A stretch of 64,000 bases of DNA from NCBI RefSeq assembly GCF_043876815.1, contig NZ_JBAWKA010000004.1, positions 1 through 64,000 of the forward strand, given 5' to 3'. Shown one piece after another: positions 17,512 to 26,295 of this stretch. Made by a program: the position numbers and the translations under genes. How positions within the stretch are numbered: the stretch's first letter is position 1; each line of letters begins with the position of its first letter. The notes under the pieces were generated by a model. The model saw nothing but the letters and a program-made list of their open reading frames with translations, did not search any database and was not told the origin of the DNA. The DNA comes from Gaetbulibacter_A sp043876815. GTDB lineage: Bacteria > Bacteroidota > Bacteroidia > Flavobacteriales > Flavobacteriaceae.

Positions 17512-18126
17512 TTATTTAGCTTTTTTCTGTTTATTGATCTCATCCTGTAATTGACGACGTACTTTCTGTTCACGCTCTAAGGCTCGTTTTCGATGCTCTT
17601 CAAACTCTTCTTCAACCTCTGCCAAAGATTGTCTGGCCTGTACGGTAATCGTATTGCTATTCTTGAACTTCAAGATAAAAAATCCTAATAAAATAATTAG
17701 ACCTACAATAATGGACCACATTAGAGCATTATAACCACCTTTACTCAATTGCATACCAAATAAAGACATACTATTTTTCTCAGAATTGGTTTGTTCGAGG
17801 TCAGCTTGTGTATCGGCCAATTTAGTTTTTAGGTCTTCTATCTCAATTTTTTGATCACTGCCTAATTTATTGGCTGTTTCAAGATCTTTCTGAAGTGTAT
17901 TTATTGAATCTATAGTATTTGCTTGAAGTGCCAACAGCATACTAAGCTTCACCGCTTCGTACATTGAACCATTGGTTCCTCTAAAATTTCCAGATTTTTC
18001 CAGAACATATTCAAACTGCTCATCTATAGTCCCATTTTGCATTGGGGCTTCATCATCGTTCTCCTGCGCCAGGACTGATGTTGTGATTAATAAAAATAAT
18101 AAGATTGAGGGTTTAAAGAATTTCAT
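17512..18126 (-). CDS. Membrane protein with coiled coils on both sides of one transmembrane helix
   Basis: The 204-residue protein has a signal peptide (about 1-20, ending VLAQ), an acidic segment, then a coiled coil (about 68-118, INTLQKDLETANKLG), a transmembrane helix (about 135-152, SIIVGLIILLGFFIL) and a highly charged C-terminal coiled coil (about 165-204) ending KKAK. The topology would place the first coiled coil in the periplasm and the last in the cytoplasm. No enzymatic motif is visible, and I do not recognise the family. It is transcribed alone, ending in a clear terminator, downstream of gap and its terminator. Confidence 0.75.
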   Translation of the reverse strand: MKFFKPSILLFLLITTSVLAQENDDEAPMQNGTIDEQFEYVLEKSGNFRGTNGSMYEAVKLSMLLALQANTIDSINTLQKDLETANKLGSDQKIEIEDLKTKLADTQADLEQTNSEKNSMSLFGMQLSKGGYNALMWSIIVGLIILLGFFILKFKNSNTITVQARQSLAEVEEEFEEHRKRALEREQKVRRQLQDEINKQKKAK

Positions 18127-18202
18127 TGGTTATTTTTTAAATAGGTTAACTTTAGGATTTTACGAAATTATAAAAATCTATTCAGTAATTCACGCTTTTA
18201 AT

Positions 18203-18227
18203 GAAAAAAGCCTCTACTTTGAGGCTT
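18203..18227 (-). terminator. Intrinsic terminator after gap
   Basis: AAGCCTC (18208-18214) pairs with GAGGCTT (18221-18227) around a 6-nt loop; TTTTTTCATT follows on the minus strand. It lies about 40 bp after the gap stop. Confidence 0.82.
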
Positions 18228-18265
18228 ATATACGAGTGTTATCAAAAAATAGATCATGAATATCG

Positions 18266-19714
18266 TTAATAATAAGTAAACCGTCTTACTTTTGCCATAT
18301 ACTTCGCCAGTCTGATAACCTGATGGCTATAGCCGTATTCATTATCATACCAAATATAAAGAATGGCATTTTTGCCATCCTTTCTTACAATCGTAGCTTT
18401 ACTGTCAAAAATAGCGGGTGCCGAGCTACCCACTATATCTGTAGATACCAATTCGTCACTCAGTTCATATTTTATTTGTTCGACTAGATCGCCTTCCAAA
18501 GCATACTTTTTTAATATGGTATTAATACTACTTCCGGTCGCCTTCGTTTTTAATTCCAAATTAAGGATGGCTAACGATCCGTTAGGAACAGGTACACGAA
18601 TGGCATTTGAAGTTAGTTTTCCTTCCAGACTCGGTAGGGCTTTGGCAACAGCTTGCCCTGCTCCGGTTTCAGTGATCACCATATTGAGTCCGGCAGCACG
18701 ACCTCTGCGGTATTTTTTATGATAATTATCTACCAGATTTTGATCGTTGGTATAGGCATGAATCGTTTCTAAGTGCCCGCTTTTAACACCAAATGAATCT
18801 TCTATTGCTTTTAAAACCGGTGTAATGGCATTCGTAGTACACGAAGCTGCCGAGATAATTTTCACTTTATCCGGATCGCTTTCCAAATGATTTACCCCAA
18901 AAACTACGTTTGGAATTCCCTTACCCGGAGCTGTTAATAGAACCTTGTCTACACCTTTAGCTTTTAAATGTCTGCTCAATGCGGTCTTGTCCCGAAAGGC
19001 ACCGGTATTGTCAATAACGAGGGCGTGATCTATATCATAAGCTGTATAATCAATATCTTCCGGGGAATTTGAAGATATTACTTTAACGGTTGTTCCGTTA
19101 ATAATCAAAGCCTGATTTTTAACATCGATATCTACTGTTCCCGAAAAATCACCATGAACCGAATCATTGCGCAATAAAGAGGCTCGTTTTTCTAATATTT
19201 GTTCATCTATGGCGCCACGCGTAACGATTGCTCGTAAGCGCAGCTGACTTCCTTTTCCTGTTTTGGCCATAAGCTCACGGGCAACCAACCGGCCAATTCG
19301 GCCAAAGCCATAAAGCACGACATTTTTTGGTTCGATATTTTCACTTTTAGAAACATCTTTTAATTTTTTAGCTACGAAGGACGTGGCATTACTGAATTTG
19401 TTGTCTTCTGAATGGAATTCGTAGGTCAGTTTTCCAATATCCAGTTTCGCTGGTGGAATATTCAACGTTTGGATCGCTTGAGCAATTTCAACAGAATCAA
19501 AAATCGAGATAGGTTTTTGAACAAATTTCCCCGCATATTCATGCAGATTTAAGATCTGACTCACATTGCGGTCTATCAGTTGGTTTCTGAATAACACCAA
19601 TTCAATAGCTTTATCATACCAAAGATCACTAATAATATTAATGAATTCCACTGTAGCTCGCCTTCTGTCGGCTTGAAAGGCTAACTCTTTCTCGTAGGTT
19701 TGATTTAATGACAT
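18266..19714 (-). CDS. gap: Glyceraldehyde-3-phosphate dehydrogenase, long form
   Basis: The enzyme interconverts glyceraldehyde 3-phosphate and 1,3-bisphosphoglycerate with NAD(P). I use the ATG at 19714 (482 residues, MSLNQTYEKELAFQ). Residues 136-142 (GFGRIGR) start the Rossmann fold, the catalytic cysteine is Cys292 in SCTTN, and the partner histidine is His319 in ETIHAYTND. About 130 residues precede the dehydrogenase domain, a helical extension that ordinary GAPDH (about 335 residues) lacks; long forms of this kind occur in Bacteroidota. Its function is unknown to me. A TACTTTTG element 30 nt before the start and a terminator after the stop make it monocistronic. Confidence 0.93.
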   Translation of the reverse strand: MSLNQTYEKELAFQADRRRATVEFINIISDLWYDKAIELVLFRNQLIDRNVSQILNLHEYAGKFVQKPISIFDSVEIAQAIQTLNIPPAKLDIGKLTYEFHSEDNKFSNATSFVAKKLKDVSKSENIEPKNVVLYGFGRIGRLVARELMAKTGKGSQLRLRAIVTRGAIDEQILEKRASLLRNDSVHGDFSGTVDIDVKNQALIINGTTVKVISSNSPEDIDYTAYDIDHALVIDNTGAFRDKTALSRHLKAKGVDKVLLTAPGKGIPNVVFGVNHLESDPDKVKIISAASCTTNAITPVLKAIEDSFGVKSGHLETIHAYTNDQNLVDNYHKKYRRGRAAGLNMVITETGAGQAVAKALPSLEGKLTSNAIRVPVPNGSLAILNLELKTKATGSSINTILKKYALEGDLVEQIKYELSDELVSTDIVGSSAPAIFDSKATIVRKDGKNAILYIWYDNEYGYSHQVIRLAKYMAKVRRFTYY

Positions 19715-19744
19715 TTTTTTGTGTTTAGTTGTATTAATTTTTCG

Positions 19745-19752
19745 CAAAAGTA
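19745..19752 (-). promoter_or_regulatory. -7 promoter element of gap
   Basis: Minus-strand TACTTTTG is a full TAnnTTTG match, 30 nt before the gap start codon. A matching -33 element was not evident. Confidence 0.5.
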
Positions 19753-19851
19753 TCATATTTCAAACGTTTTCGTAACATGTTTGTGGAGATTTTTTAATTG
19801 TCAAAAAACCCTTTATTCGTATCTCAATACAGGCCTGAATTTTCAGAAAAT

Positions 19852-19889
19852 AAAAAAAGTCCACTTCCATGTTAAATGGTAGCGGACTT
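19852..19889 (-). terminator. Intrinsic terminator after the DegQ-type protease gene
   Basis: AAGTCC-A-CT-T-CCAT (19857-19870) pairs with ATGG-T-AG-C-GGACTT (19876-19889), a 14-bp arm with two mismatches, followed by a T run on the minus strand. It lies 27 bp after the protease stop. Confidence 0.85.
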
Positions 19890-19916
19890 CCTTAAGAGGA
19901 TAGGTGTTTATAAAAT

Positions 19917-21326
19917 TTATCTAAAAATAACCTCTTTTTGCTCTTTATAGTTATTAATGTAAGCCAGACGTTTGATATTGTCTGTAATATCATCACCATA
20001 TTTGGCTTTTAATTTTGAAATATCCTGGATGCTATTAATTTCCATATCGTTGATCCCGGTAATAATATAACCGCTTTTAATACCTAAATTAGAATACAAC
20101 CATTTGTTTTCTGTGTCCTTTACCATAACACCATGGTCTATACCATTTTCTTCTTTGAAGGTATCCGATAGGTCCTGAAGCTCCATTTTCATAAAAGAAA
20201 CAGAGAAAACATCAGGTTTAGTAAGTTTTACTTTGATCGTCTTATACTCATTATCTCTTAAAAGTTCTACGGTAACCTCATCATTTGGGCGTTTCGTTCT
20301 GATATAACCACTTAGATCTTCAAATTTGCTAATTTCCAGATCATCTAAACGTTTGATGATATCACCTGCAATGATACCTGCTTTTTCAGCACCTGAATTT
20401 TTTACAACTTCACCCACATAAACTCCTTCACTAAAATCAACACCTAATTCTTTAGCTGATTCACTATTAAAGGTACCACCTTTAATACCTAAAACACCAC
20501 TCTGAACATTACCGTATTCCATAATATCTTCAACTACTTTTCGGGCTATATTACTTGGCACGGCAAAAGAATAGCCAATATAAGATCCGGTTTGCGAGGT
20601 GATCGCGGTGTTTATACCAATTAATTCGCCATTGGTATTTACCAGAGCTCCACCAGAGTTTCCTGGGTTCACGGCAGCATCCGTTTGTATGAATGAATGC
20701 TGGCTATTTCCTGTAGGGTCAATATTTCTTGATTTGGCACTGATGATTCCCGCAGTAACTGTTGAAGTTAAATTAAAAGGGTTACCAACAGCCAATACCC
20801 ACTCGCCAACTTTAGCCGCATCGGAATCACCAAAAGTGACATATGGCAAGTCTTCATCTGGATTTATTTTTAAAAGAGCAATATCAGTTTTCGGGTCTGA
20901 ACCAATAAGCTCTGCTTTATAAGTTTCATTATTGTTTAAGGTCACAGACAGTTCTGTAGCATTATCAATCACGTGATTGTTCGTAATAATGTAGCCATCC
21001 TTATTTATAATAACGCCCGATCCGGTCCCTAACATCGCACGTTTTGGTGAACGGCCTAAAAAGAAATCTTCAAAGGTCATTCGCCCTTGATTGACCGTTA
21101 GGTTTTTTACATGTACCACTGCATTTAGGGTGTTTTCTGCAGCTTCAGTAAAATCAGGGTTTTCGGCAGTATTGAAAATAGCACTAGAATTACTCGTTGG
21201 AAGGAATTTAGCGTTATCTGTGTTCGTTACCACAACAGAGTCTTCTTCCAAAAAAAGTTTGTAAGCGCTTAAGGTTAAAATCCCACCCAAGGCGGAAACC
21301 AAGACTAAAGTGAAAATCTTCTTCAT
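19917..21326 (-). CDS. Periplasmic serine endoprotease, DegP/DegQ (HtrA) family
   Basis: HtrA proteases degrade or refold damaged envelope proteins. The 469-residue protein has an N-terminal signal or anchor (about 1-24). The trypsin-like domain (about 60-265) holds the full triad: His118 in TNNHVID, Asp148 in KTDIALLK and Ser224 in NPGNSGGAL. A first PDZ domain follows (about 275-370, with GAEKAGIIAGDIIKRLD), and a more degenerate second PDZ-like region (about 385-460) ends near EVIFR. The order protease-PDZ-PDZ matches DegQ/DegP. It is divergent from dapF and ends in its own terminator. Confidence 0.92.
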   Translation of the reverse strand: MKKIFTLVLVSALGGILTLSAYKLFLEEDSVVVTNTDNAKFLPTSNSSAIFNTAENPDFTEAAENTLNAVVHVKNLTVNQGRMTFEDFFLGRSPKRAMLGTGSGVIINKDGYIITNNHVIDNATELSVTLNNNETYKAELIGSDPKTDIALLKINPDEDLPYVTFGDSDAAKVGEWVLAVGNPFNLTSTVTAGIISAKSRNIDPTGNSQHSFIQTDAAVNPGNSGGALVNTNGELIGINTAITSQTGSYIGYSFAVPSNIARKVVEDIMEYGNVQSGVLGIKGGTFNSESAKELGVDFSEGVYVGEVVKNSGAEKAGIIAGDIIKRLDDLEISKFEDLSGYIRTKRPNDEVTVELLRDNEYKTIKVKLTKPDVFSVSFMKMELQDLSDTFKEENGIDHGVMVKDTENKWLYSNLGIKSGYIITGINDMEINSIQDISKLKAKYGDDITDNIKRLAYINNYKEQKEVIFR

Positions 21327-21536
21327 AATTGTACTGTTTTAATTTAATCTTTTAACGTTTAAAATTAATTAATTATTGAATTTGAATTTTAACTTTAACG
21401 CCTATTTAACAAAGCATAAACATAGGTTTAACAGTAACTCCAAAAAGACACTTAATGTGTTTCCTTGAGGATGGTCAAATAATTAGGATATTTTTTTTGA
21501 ATGAGGTTTAAACTACAATTATTAAGGTACTATTTA

Positions 21537-21544
21537 TATCTTTG
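21537..21544 (+). promoter_or_regulatory. -7 promoter element of dapF, 5 nt before the start codon
   Basis: TATCTTTG matches TAnnTTTG fully and ends 5 nt before the GTG start of dapF, so the expected transcription start falls at or next to the start codon. A clear -33 TTG is not seen. Confidence 0.5.
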
Positions 21545-21549
21545 CTGCT

Positions 21550-22326
21550 GTGAAAGAATTACAATTTTATAAATACCAAGGCACCGGAAACGATTTTATC
21601 CTAGTAGATAATCGTAATCTCCATTTCGACAAATCTGATACCGCCTTTGTGAAGCACTTGTGCGACCGTAGGTTCGGAATTGGTGCGGATGGTTTAATCC
21701 TGTTAGAAAACCATTCCGATCTAGATTTTAGAATGGTTTATTATAATTCTGATGGAAATGAAAGTTCCATGTGTGGTAATGGCGGACGATGTATAGTTGC
21801 TTTTGCTCATAACATAGGAGTTATTAGTGACCATGCTGTTTTCGAGGCTATCGATGGGGTTCATCAGGCAAAAATTGCTGGTCAGGTTATTCGCCTTCAA
21901 ATGCAGGATGTAAGACATGTTCAGGAATTTAATGATCATGTATTTCTTAACACAGGATCGCCACATCATGTTCAGTTTGAGTCGGCTATAGATGAGTTTG
22001 ATATTCAAACCAAAGGGTCAAGTATCAGATATGGAGAACCTTATAATGCTGAAGGTTGTAATGTTAATTTTGTGAAAAAGATAAAAGATGATAAATTCCG
22101 TGTTCGTACGTATGAACGTGGGGTAGAAGGAGAAACATTATCCTGTGGCACGGGTGTAACGGCAGTAGCCATTGCGATGCACTTTTTAAAGGAGACCACT
22201 AAAACAAGCGTTGAATTGCAAGTACAAGGCGGTAAACTTACAGTAGCTTTCGATTATGAAAACGGTGTTTATTCTAATGTTTGGTTGATCGGTCCTGCTA
22301 CATTTGTATTTAAAGGCACGATATGA
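21550..22326 (+). CDS. dapF: Diaminopimelate epimerase
   Basis: DapF converts LL- to meso-diaminopimelate for lysine and peptidoglycan synthesis. The 258-residue protein has both active-site cysteines: Cys75 in SMCGNGGRC and Cys199 in LSCGTGVTA. The N-terminal KYQGTGNDF is also typical. The start codon is GTG at 21550; no in-frame ATG could replace it without removing the N-terminal strand. The TATCTTTG promoter element ends 5 nt before it, so the message may be leaderless. The stop overlaps the next gene as ATGA (22323-22326), and mltG follows, forming a cell-wall-flavoured operon. Confidence 0.96.
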   Translation: MKELQFYKYQGTGNDFILVDNRNLHFDKSDTAFVKHLCDRRFGIGADGLILLENHSDLDFRMVYYNSDGNESSMCGNGGRCIVAFAHNIGVISDHAVFEAIDGVHQAKIAGQVIRLQMQDVRHVQEFNDHVFLNTGSPHHVQFESAIDEFDIQTKGSSIRYGEPYNAEGCNVNFVKKIKDDKFRVRTYERGVEGETLSCGTGVTAVAIAMHFLKETTKTSVELQVQGGKLTVAFDYENGVYSNVWLIGPATFVFKGTI

Positions 22327-22847
22327 AAACACTTAAAGGCGAGGATATTTATTTAAGAGCCCTCGAACCGGAGGATCTGGAGTTTGTTCATAGCATAGAA
22401 AATGATGAAGATATTTGGGTAGTAAGTAATACACAAACGCCTTTTTCCCGTTATATTATTAAGCAGTATTTGGAAAATGCACTCAAAGACATTTACGAAG
22501 TGAAACAGCTGCGATTGGTCATTTCTACCCATCAGGACAAACCCATAGGGTTAATAGATTTATTCGACTTCGATTTTAAAAATAAACGTGCTGGTGTAGG
22601 TGTCATTATTAAAAATGAATCAGATAGAAATAAAGGTTATGGGAAAGCCGCTCTACAATTATTAAAGGAATACAGTTTTAAGCATCTTGACCTGCACCAA
22701 ATATATTGTCAAATTTCAGAGGATAATACCTCGAGCATTCGTTTATTTAAAAGCCTGGGATTTCAGGAAATTGGTTTACGTAAGGATTGGAATTTTATCA
22801 ATGGTTCTTTTAAAAACGAATTTTTATTTCAATTAATAAACGATTAA
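22323..22847 (+). CDS. GNAT N-acetyltransferase, RimJ/RimL-like
   Basis: The 174-residue protein starts YLRALEPEDLEFVH, the usual opening of RimJ/RimL-type GNAT enzymes that move an acetyl group from acetyl-CoA to an amine. The acetyl-CoA loop reads RNKGYG after GVGVIIKNES, and the late LHQIYCQISEDNTSSIRLFKSLGF is the typical C-terminal half. It is translationally coupled to dapF (ATGA overlap), and mltG starts immediately after its stop codon. The substrate is unknown; spermidine, ribosomal protein or cell-wall amine substrates are all possible. Confidence 0.87.
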   Translation: MKTLKGEDIYLRALEPEDLEFVHSIENDEDIWVVSNTQTPFSRYIIKQYLENALKDIYEVKQLRLVISTHQDKPIGLIDLFDFDFKNKRAGVGVIIKNESDRNKGYGKAALQLLKEYSFKHLDLHQIYCQISEDNTSSIRLFKSLGFQEIGLRKDWNFINGSFKNEFLFQLIND

Positions 22848-23891
22848 ATGTATATTAAACGAATACTTTTAGTAATTGCGCTTTTGGGTCTGGTTGTAGC
22901 AGGCTATTTTGCCAATTTTGTTTACCGTGCTATGATACGACCTAACACGGCCTTTAATAATGAGCTGGCATATATTTACATCCCCACAGATGCCGATTAT
23001 CAAATGGTTCGGAATGAATTAGAACCTTTACTGGATGATATTGATTCCTTTGATGATCTGGCTAAAAAGAAGCAATACATAAACAATATTAAGGCCGGAC
23101 GGTATGCGATTCGAAAAGGAATGAATAATAATGATATTATTAATACGATTCGAAGTAAAAACCTTCCCATAAAGGTTTCCTTTAACAATATTAATTCATT
23201 AGAAAAACTAGCGGGTAAAATCGGCCAGGAAATTGAAGCTGATAGTTTGTCCTTGTTACAGGCCATGGTTGATGAGGCCTTTTTAAAGGAAAACGGTTTT
23301 AATGAGGCCACAGCATTAGGGATGTATTTACCAAACAGTTATGAATTTTTCTGGAATACTTCTGCTGAAGCATTTAGGACGCGTATGCTAAGGGAATATG
23401 AACGTTTTTGGAATGAAAGTCGTGTGCAAAAAGCTGCTGAGATAGGATTGAATCCGAACCAAGTAATGACTTTAGCATCTATTGTTTATGAAGAGTCGAA
23501 ACAAGCTGAGGAGCAACCTAAGATAGCTGGGGTTTATATTAACCGCTTGAATATTGGTATGCCTTTACAAGCTGATCCAACCCTGAAATTTGCAGCTTAT
23601 AAATTACCAAAATATGAAAACACCATCATTAAGCGTGTTTTGAACGAACATAAGGAGATAGATTCTCCTTACAATACCTACAAGCGCCTTGGCCTGCCGC
23701 CTGGTTTAATTGCCATGCCTGATATCTCTGCCATAGAGGCTGTATTAAATTATGATAAAACCAAATACTTATATTTTGTGGCCGACGCGGAACGTCCCGG
23801 ATATCATAAGTTTTCAAAAACCCTCGCTGAGCACAACAGGAAAGCGTTGGCTTATCAACGTTATTTAAACGCTCAAGGCATCCGAAAATAG
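22848..23891 (+). CDS. mltG: Endolytic transglycosylase MltG
   Basis: MltG cleaves nascent glycan strands in the inner membrane and helps terminate peptidoglycan chains. The 347-residue protein has one N-terminal transmembrane helix (about 5-26), then a LysM-like region (about 40-115) and the YceG catalytic domain. The conserved ASIVYEES block (210-217) holds the acidic catalytic region, and VYINRLNIGMPLQADPT follows, as in E. coli MltG. Its first base follows the stop of the GNAT gene directly, so it belongs to the dapF operon. The gene-free region after it ends the unit. Confidence 0.94.
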   Translation: MYIKRILLVIALLGLVVAGYFANFVYRAMIRPNTAFNNELAYIYIPTDADYQMVRNELEPLLDDIDSFDDLAKKKQYINNIKAGRYAIRKGMNNNDIINTIRSKNLPIKVSFNNINSLEKLAGKIGQEIEADSLSLLQAMVDEAFLKENGFNEATALGMYLPNSYEFFWNTSAEAFRTRMLREYERFWNESRVQKAAEIGLNPNQVMTLASIVYEESKQAEEQPKIAGVYINRLNIGMPLQADPTLKFAAYKLPKYENTIIKRVLNEHKEIDSPYNTYKRLGLPPGLIAMPDISAIEAVLNYDKTKYLYFVADAERPGYHKFSKTLAEHNRKALAYQRYLNAQGIRK

Positions 23892-24363
23892 ACCTGATTT
23901 TTATCAAAAATTACCAACTTGATTTTCAAAATTGACGTTTTTACAACGTTTTCGTAAATTTCTAAATCTTAAACTTCAAGAAAATTCTTTAAGTAATTTA
24001 GGGCAGTACGTCGGTTAAATTTACCGTTCAACGCAATTAAAAAATTATTTCGTAGAGCTATAGGAATTTTTATACGCCTAAAATCTGAAAAAGAAATTGT
24101 CTCGTATATCTCGTTAATAAAGGGATGGTTTAAATTCTGTAAAAGATATTGACAATCAGCTGTTAACAATTAATTCCAAGTGTTTGTTCTGTTCCAAAAG
24201 ATTAGTTTAATTTTGATTTAGTTTACGTTCAGTTTAAGACTTTTTTTGGTTAAATATCTGTCGAGTATTTGATATTTTTAATCTGAAAATGGTCTTAAAT
24301 TTTGAAAATTTGGCTGTGTATTTCGTCTATTCTTCATTGAAAAATGTCGTTAAACGATAAATT
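23892..24363. other. Gene-free A+T-rich spacer after mltG
   Basis: About 470 bases without a convincing gene. A 66-codon minus-strand reading frame at 23969-24169 would need a TTG start and has no supporting context. No terminator hairpin was recognised after mltG. The right end leads into the strong promoter of the gene at 24452. Confidence 0.55.
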
Positions 24364-24393
24364 TTGTAATTATCGAAAAATTATGTAATTTTG
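24364..24393 (+). promoter_or_regulatory. Consensus Bacteroidota promoter for the lysozyme-like gene
   Basis: TTG at 24364-24366, exactly 19 nt, then TAATTTTG at 24386-24393: a full match to the TTG-N19-TAnnTTTG pattern and the cleanest promoter in the window. The predicted leader is about 50 nt to the ATG at 24452. Confidence 0.75.
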
Positions 24394-24451
24394 CACGCTC
24401 AAATTTTCAGGTACCTATAGGGTTCTATTTGTACCGAAGAAATTTAGACAT

Positions 24452-25111
24452 ATGCGAAAAAGTATTGCAAGTTACTTAACCCTCACGCTTACGGTTTGTA
24501 TTCTTTTGGGGATTTCGTTTTCAGCAGATGAAACGATTGATTTAAGTAAATACTCAACGGCGGGCTTAAAGTTAGATTACACGGTAAGCCCAGACGACAG
24601 CATCGCGAATGATGACTTAGCGTCTAATGATTTGAACCAAACGTTTTCGCCTTATTTAGGCAAATCGTTTGTAGGATTTAAAGAAGCCATAGGTTTCAAA
24701 GAGTCCGGAGGTGATTACAACTCGGTGAATACATTCGGATACTTAGGTAAGTATCAGTTTGGAGCCGAAACTTTAAAAATGATAGGAATTCATAATCCTT
24801 CTCAGTTTTTAAAGAATCCTGGTTTACAGGAAAAGGCATTTATCGCCAATGCCGCACGTAACAAATGGATTTTGCGACGTGATATCAAAAACTTTGTTGG
24901 AAAGCGCATCGATGGTGTGTTAGTAACAGAGTCAGGTATCTTAGCAGCAGCACATCTTGCTGGTCCAGGTAGTGTAAAACGTTATTTACGTAGCTATGGA
25001 TTAGATAATTTTGCTGATGGTTATGGTACAACTGTAAGATATTACATGAAACATTTTTCCGGTTACGATACCTCTTTTGTGCAACCGGATAGGTTGGCAA
25101 AAGCTATCTAA
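24452..25111 (+). CDS. Exported lysozyme-like (lytic transglycosylase-type) protein
   Basis: The 219-residue protein has a signal peptide (about 1-25). After an acidic linker rich in Asp and Asn, residues about 75-200 look like a lysozyme-superfamily domain: Glu84 in GFKESGGDYN is the probable catalytic acid, followed by GYLGKYQFG (96-104) and a late AAAHLAGPGSVKRYL. Similar proteins in flavobacteria are often called peptidoglycan-binding, but no LysM repeat is visible. Together with dapF and mltG upstream it makes a cell-wall neighbourhood, though it has its own strong promoter and a terminator that lies inside the convergent gene. Confidence 0.72.
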   Translation: MRKSIASYLTLTLTVCILLGISFSADETIDLSKYSTAGLKLDYTVSPDDSIANDDLASNDLNQTFSPYLGKSFVGFKEAIGFKESGGDYNSVNTFGYLGKYQFGAETLKMIGIHNPSQFLKNPGLQEKAFIANAARNKWILRRDIKNFVGKRIDGVLVTESGILAAAHLAGPGSVKRYLRSYGLDNFADGYGTTVRYYMKHFSGYDTSFVQPDRLAKAI

Positions 25112-25117
25112 AGAAGA

Positions 25118-25831
25118 TTATCTTTTATGTATAATAAATATCGTAGGTCTTTTATGAAGGTCTACGATATTTTTTTTCCAGGCAAGTATAGGCATAGTCT
25201 TTATAAACTCTGTACTTAAGGTGAGGTCACATGCCACGCAAAGCTCAGTATTACTATCGAGTAACTGGATCAGATCATCCAATAATTTATTATTTCTGTA
25301 CGGGGTTTCAATAAAAATCTGTGATTCGTTTTGTTCTAAAGACCAACGTTCCAATCGCTTCAATTCCTTTTTGCGCTCTTGCTTATCTATAGGTAAATAG
25401 CCTTTAAAGGCGAACCGTTGGCCGTTCATTCCTGATGCCATCATAGCTAACAGGATAGAGGAGGGGCCAACCAAGGGGATAACCTTGATATTTTGTTGAT
25501 GCGCGATATGAACTACATCAGCTCCGGGATCTGCAACACCGGGACAACCAGCTTCGGATAAGAGACCGACATCCTCTCCTTTTAAGCATGGATTTAGAAA
25601 TTCCGGTAATTCAGAAGATTCGGTGTGTTTATTTAGAGTATAAAGAATGAGAGAAGGCTGCGATTTTTCAGGGCAGATCATTTTAATAAATCGTCGCGCT
25701 GTTTTTTCGTTTTCAACAATAAAATAACGAAGTTCAGAAATTTTATTTTTTACGGTTTGAGGCAGAACAGCCAAAGGGTCATTCTCACCAAGTGTCGTCG
25801 GGATCAGGTATAATTTTCCCTGATCCATCAT
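25118..25831 (-). CDS. SAM-dependent methyltransferase, RsmI-like (tetrapyrrole methylase fold)
   Basis: The 237-residue protein belongs to the fold of RsmI, which 2'-O-methylates C1402 of 16S rRNA. Recognisable parts are KLYLIPTTLGE near the start, GLLSEAGCPGVADPGADVV (about 98-116) and VIPLVGPSSILLAMMASG (about 126-143), all close to RsmI motifs. It is shorter than E. coli RsmI (about 285 residues) because the C-terminal domain is missing, and the ends differ, so it may be a paralogue with another target. It overlaps the upstream phosphatase gene by 4 bp (ATGA), and its 3' end contains the terminator of the convergent gene. Confidence 0.8.
   Translation of the reverse strand: MMDQGKLYLIPTTLGENDPLAVLPQTVKNKISELRYFIVENEKTARRFIKMICPEKSQPSLILYTLNKHTESSELPEFLNPCLKGEDVGLLSEAGCPGVADPGADVVHIAHQQNIKVIPLVGPSSILLAMMASGMNGQRFAFKGYLPIDKQERKKELKRLERWSLEQNESQIFIETPYRNNKLLDDLIQLLDSNTELCVACDLTLSTEFIKTMPILAWKKNIVDLHKRPTIFIIHKR
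25138..25178 (+). terminator. Intrinsic terminator of the lysozyme-like gene, inside the convergent coding region
   Basis: ATATCGTAG (25138-25146) pairs with CTACGATAT (25162-25170), and a run of eight T follows on the plus strand (to about 25178). It lies 26 bp after the stop at 25111 but within the last codons of the convergent methyltransferase gene. Confidence 0.8.
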
Positions 25832-26283
25832 GAGGTTAGTTTGTTTGAAATAATCTCACAAGCTTCATTTAGCATTTGGTAAACATTTTCGAAACCTTGA
25901 TCGCCACTATAATATGGATCGGGTACGTCCAGATCTTTACCGGGATAAACTTCATTAAGTATCAATTTCACTTTCAATTTATCTTCCTCTTTTCTGGCTT
26001 GTCGGATCACATTTTGATAATTGGAGTTGTCCATGGTATATATCAAATCGAAAACCTCGAAATCATCCGAATTAAATTGACGTCCTCTTAAATGTGAAAT
26101 TTCCAGACCGTGACTCCGAGCAGTAATAATAGAGCGTTTGTCAGGAGGGCTATCAACATGATAATTTGCAGTTCCGGCCGAGTCTACTAAAAAAGAATTT
26201 GATGGTAATTTAGATTTCAAAATACCCTCAGCAAGTGGCGAACGACAGATGTTGCCCAAACAAACCATTAGTATTTTCGTCAT
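25828..26283 (-). CDS. Low-molecular-weight protein-tyrosine phosphatase
   Basis: The 151-residue protein carries the P-loop signature C-x5-R as CLGNICR at 8-14, followed by SPLAEG, and the general-acid segment VPDPYYSG with Asp122. These are the catalytic parts of LMW-PTPs (Wzb/Etp family), which dephosphorylate protein tyrosines. Length is the family norm. It follows dnaA by 12 bp in the same direction and overlaps the methyltransferase gene as ATGA, so dnaA, this gene and the methyltransferase probably form one operon. No capsule-export kinase is nearby, so the substrate is open. Confidence 0.92.
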   Translation of the reverse strand: MTKILMVCLGNICRSPLAEGILKSKLPSNSFLVDSAGTANYHVDSPPDKRSIITARSHGLEISHLRGRQFNSDDFEVFDLIYTMDNSNYQNVIRQARKEEDKLKVKLILNEVYPGKDLDVPDPYYSGDQGFENVYQMLNEACEIISNKLTS

Positions 26284-26295
26284 GGTGATTCGTTT

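Noticed and set aside
21721..22008. Minus-strand frame within dapF
   Set aside because: It is antisense to a strongly conserved gene and has no independent support.
23969..24169. 66-codon minus-strand frame after mltG
   Set aside because: Needs a TTG start, has no promoter or operon partner and I recognise no family; it may be chance in A+T-rich DNA.
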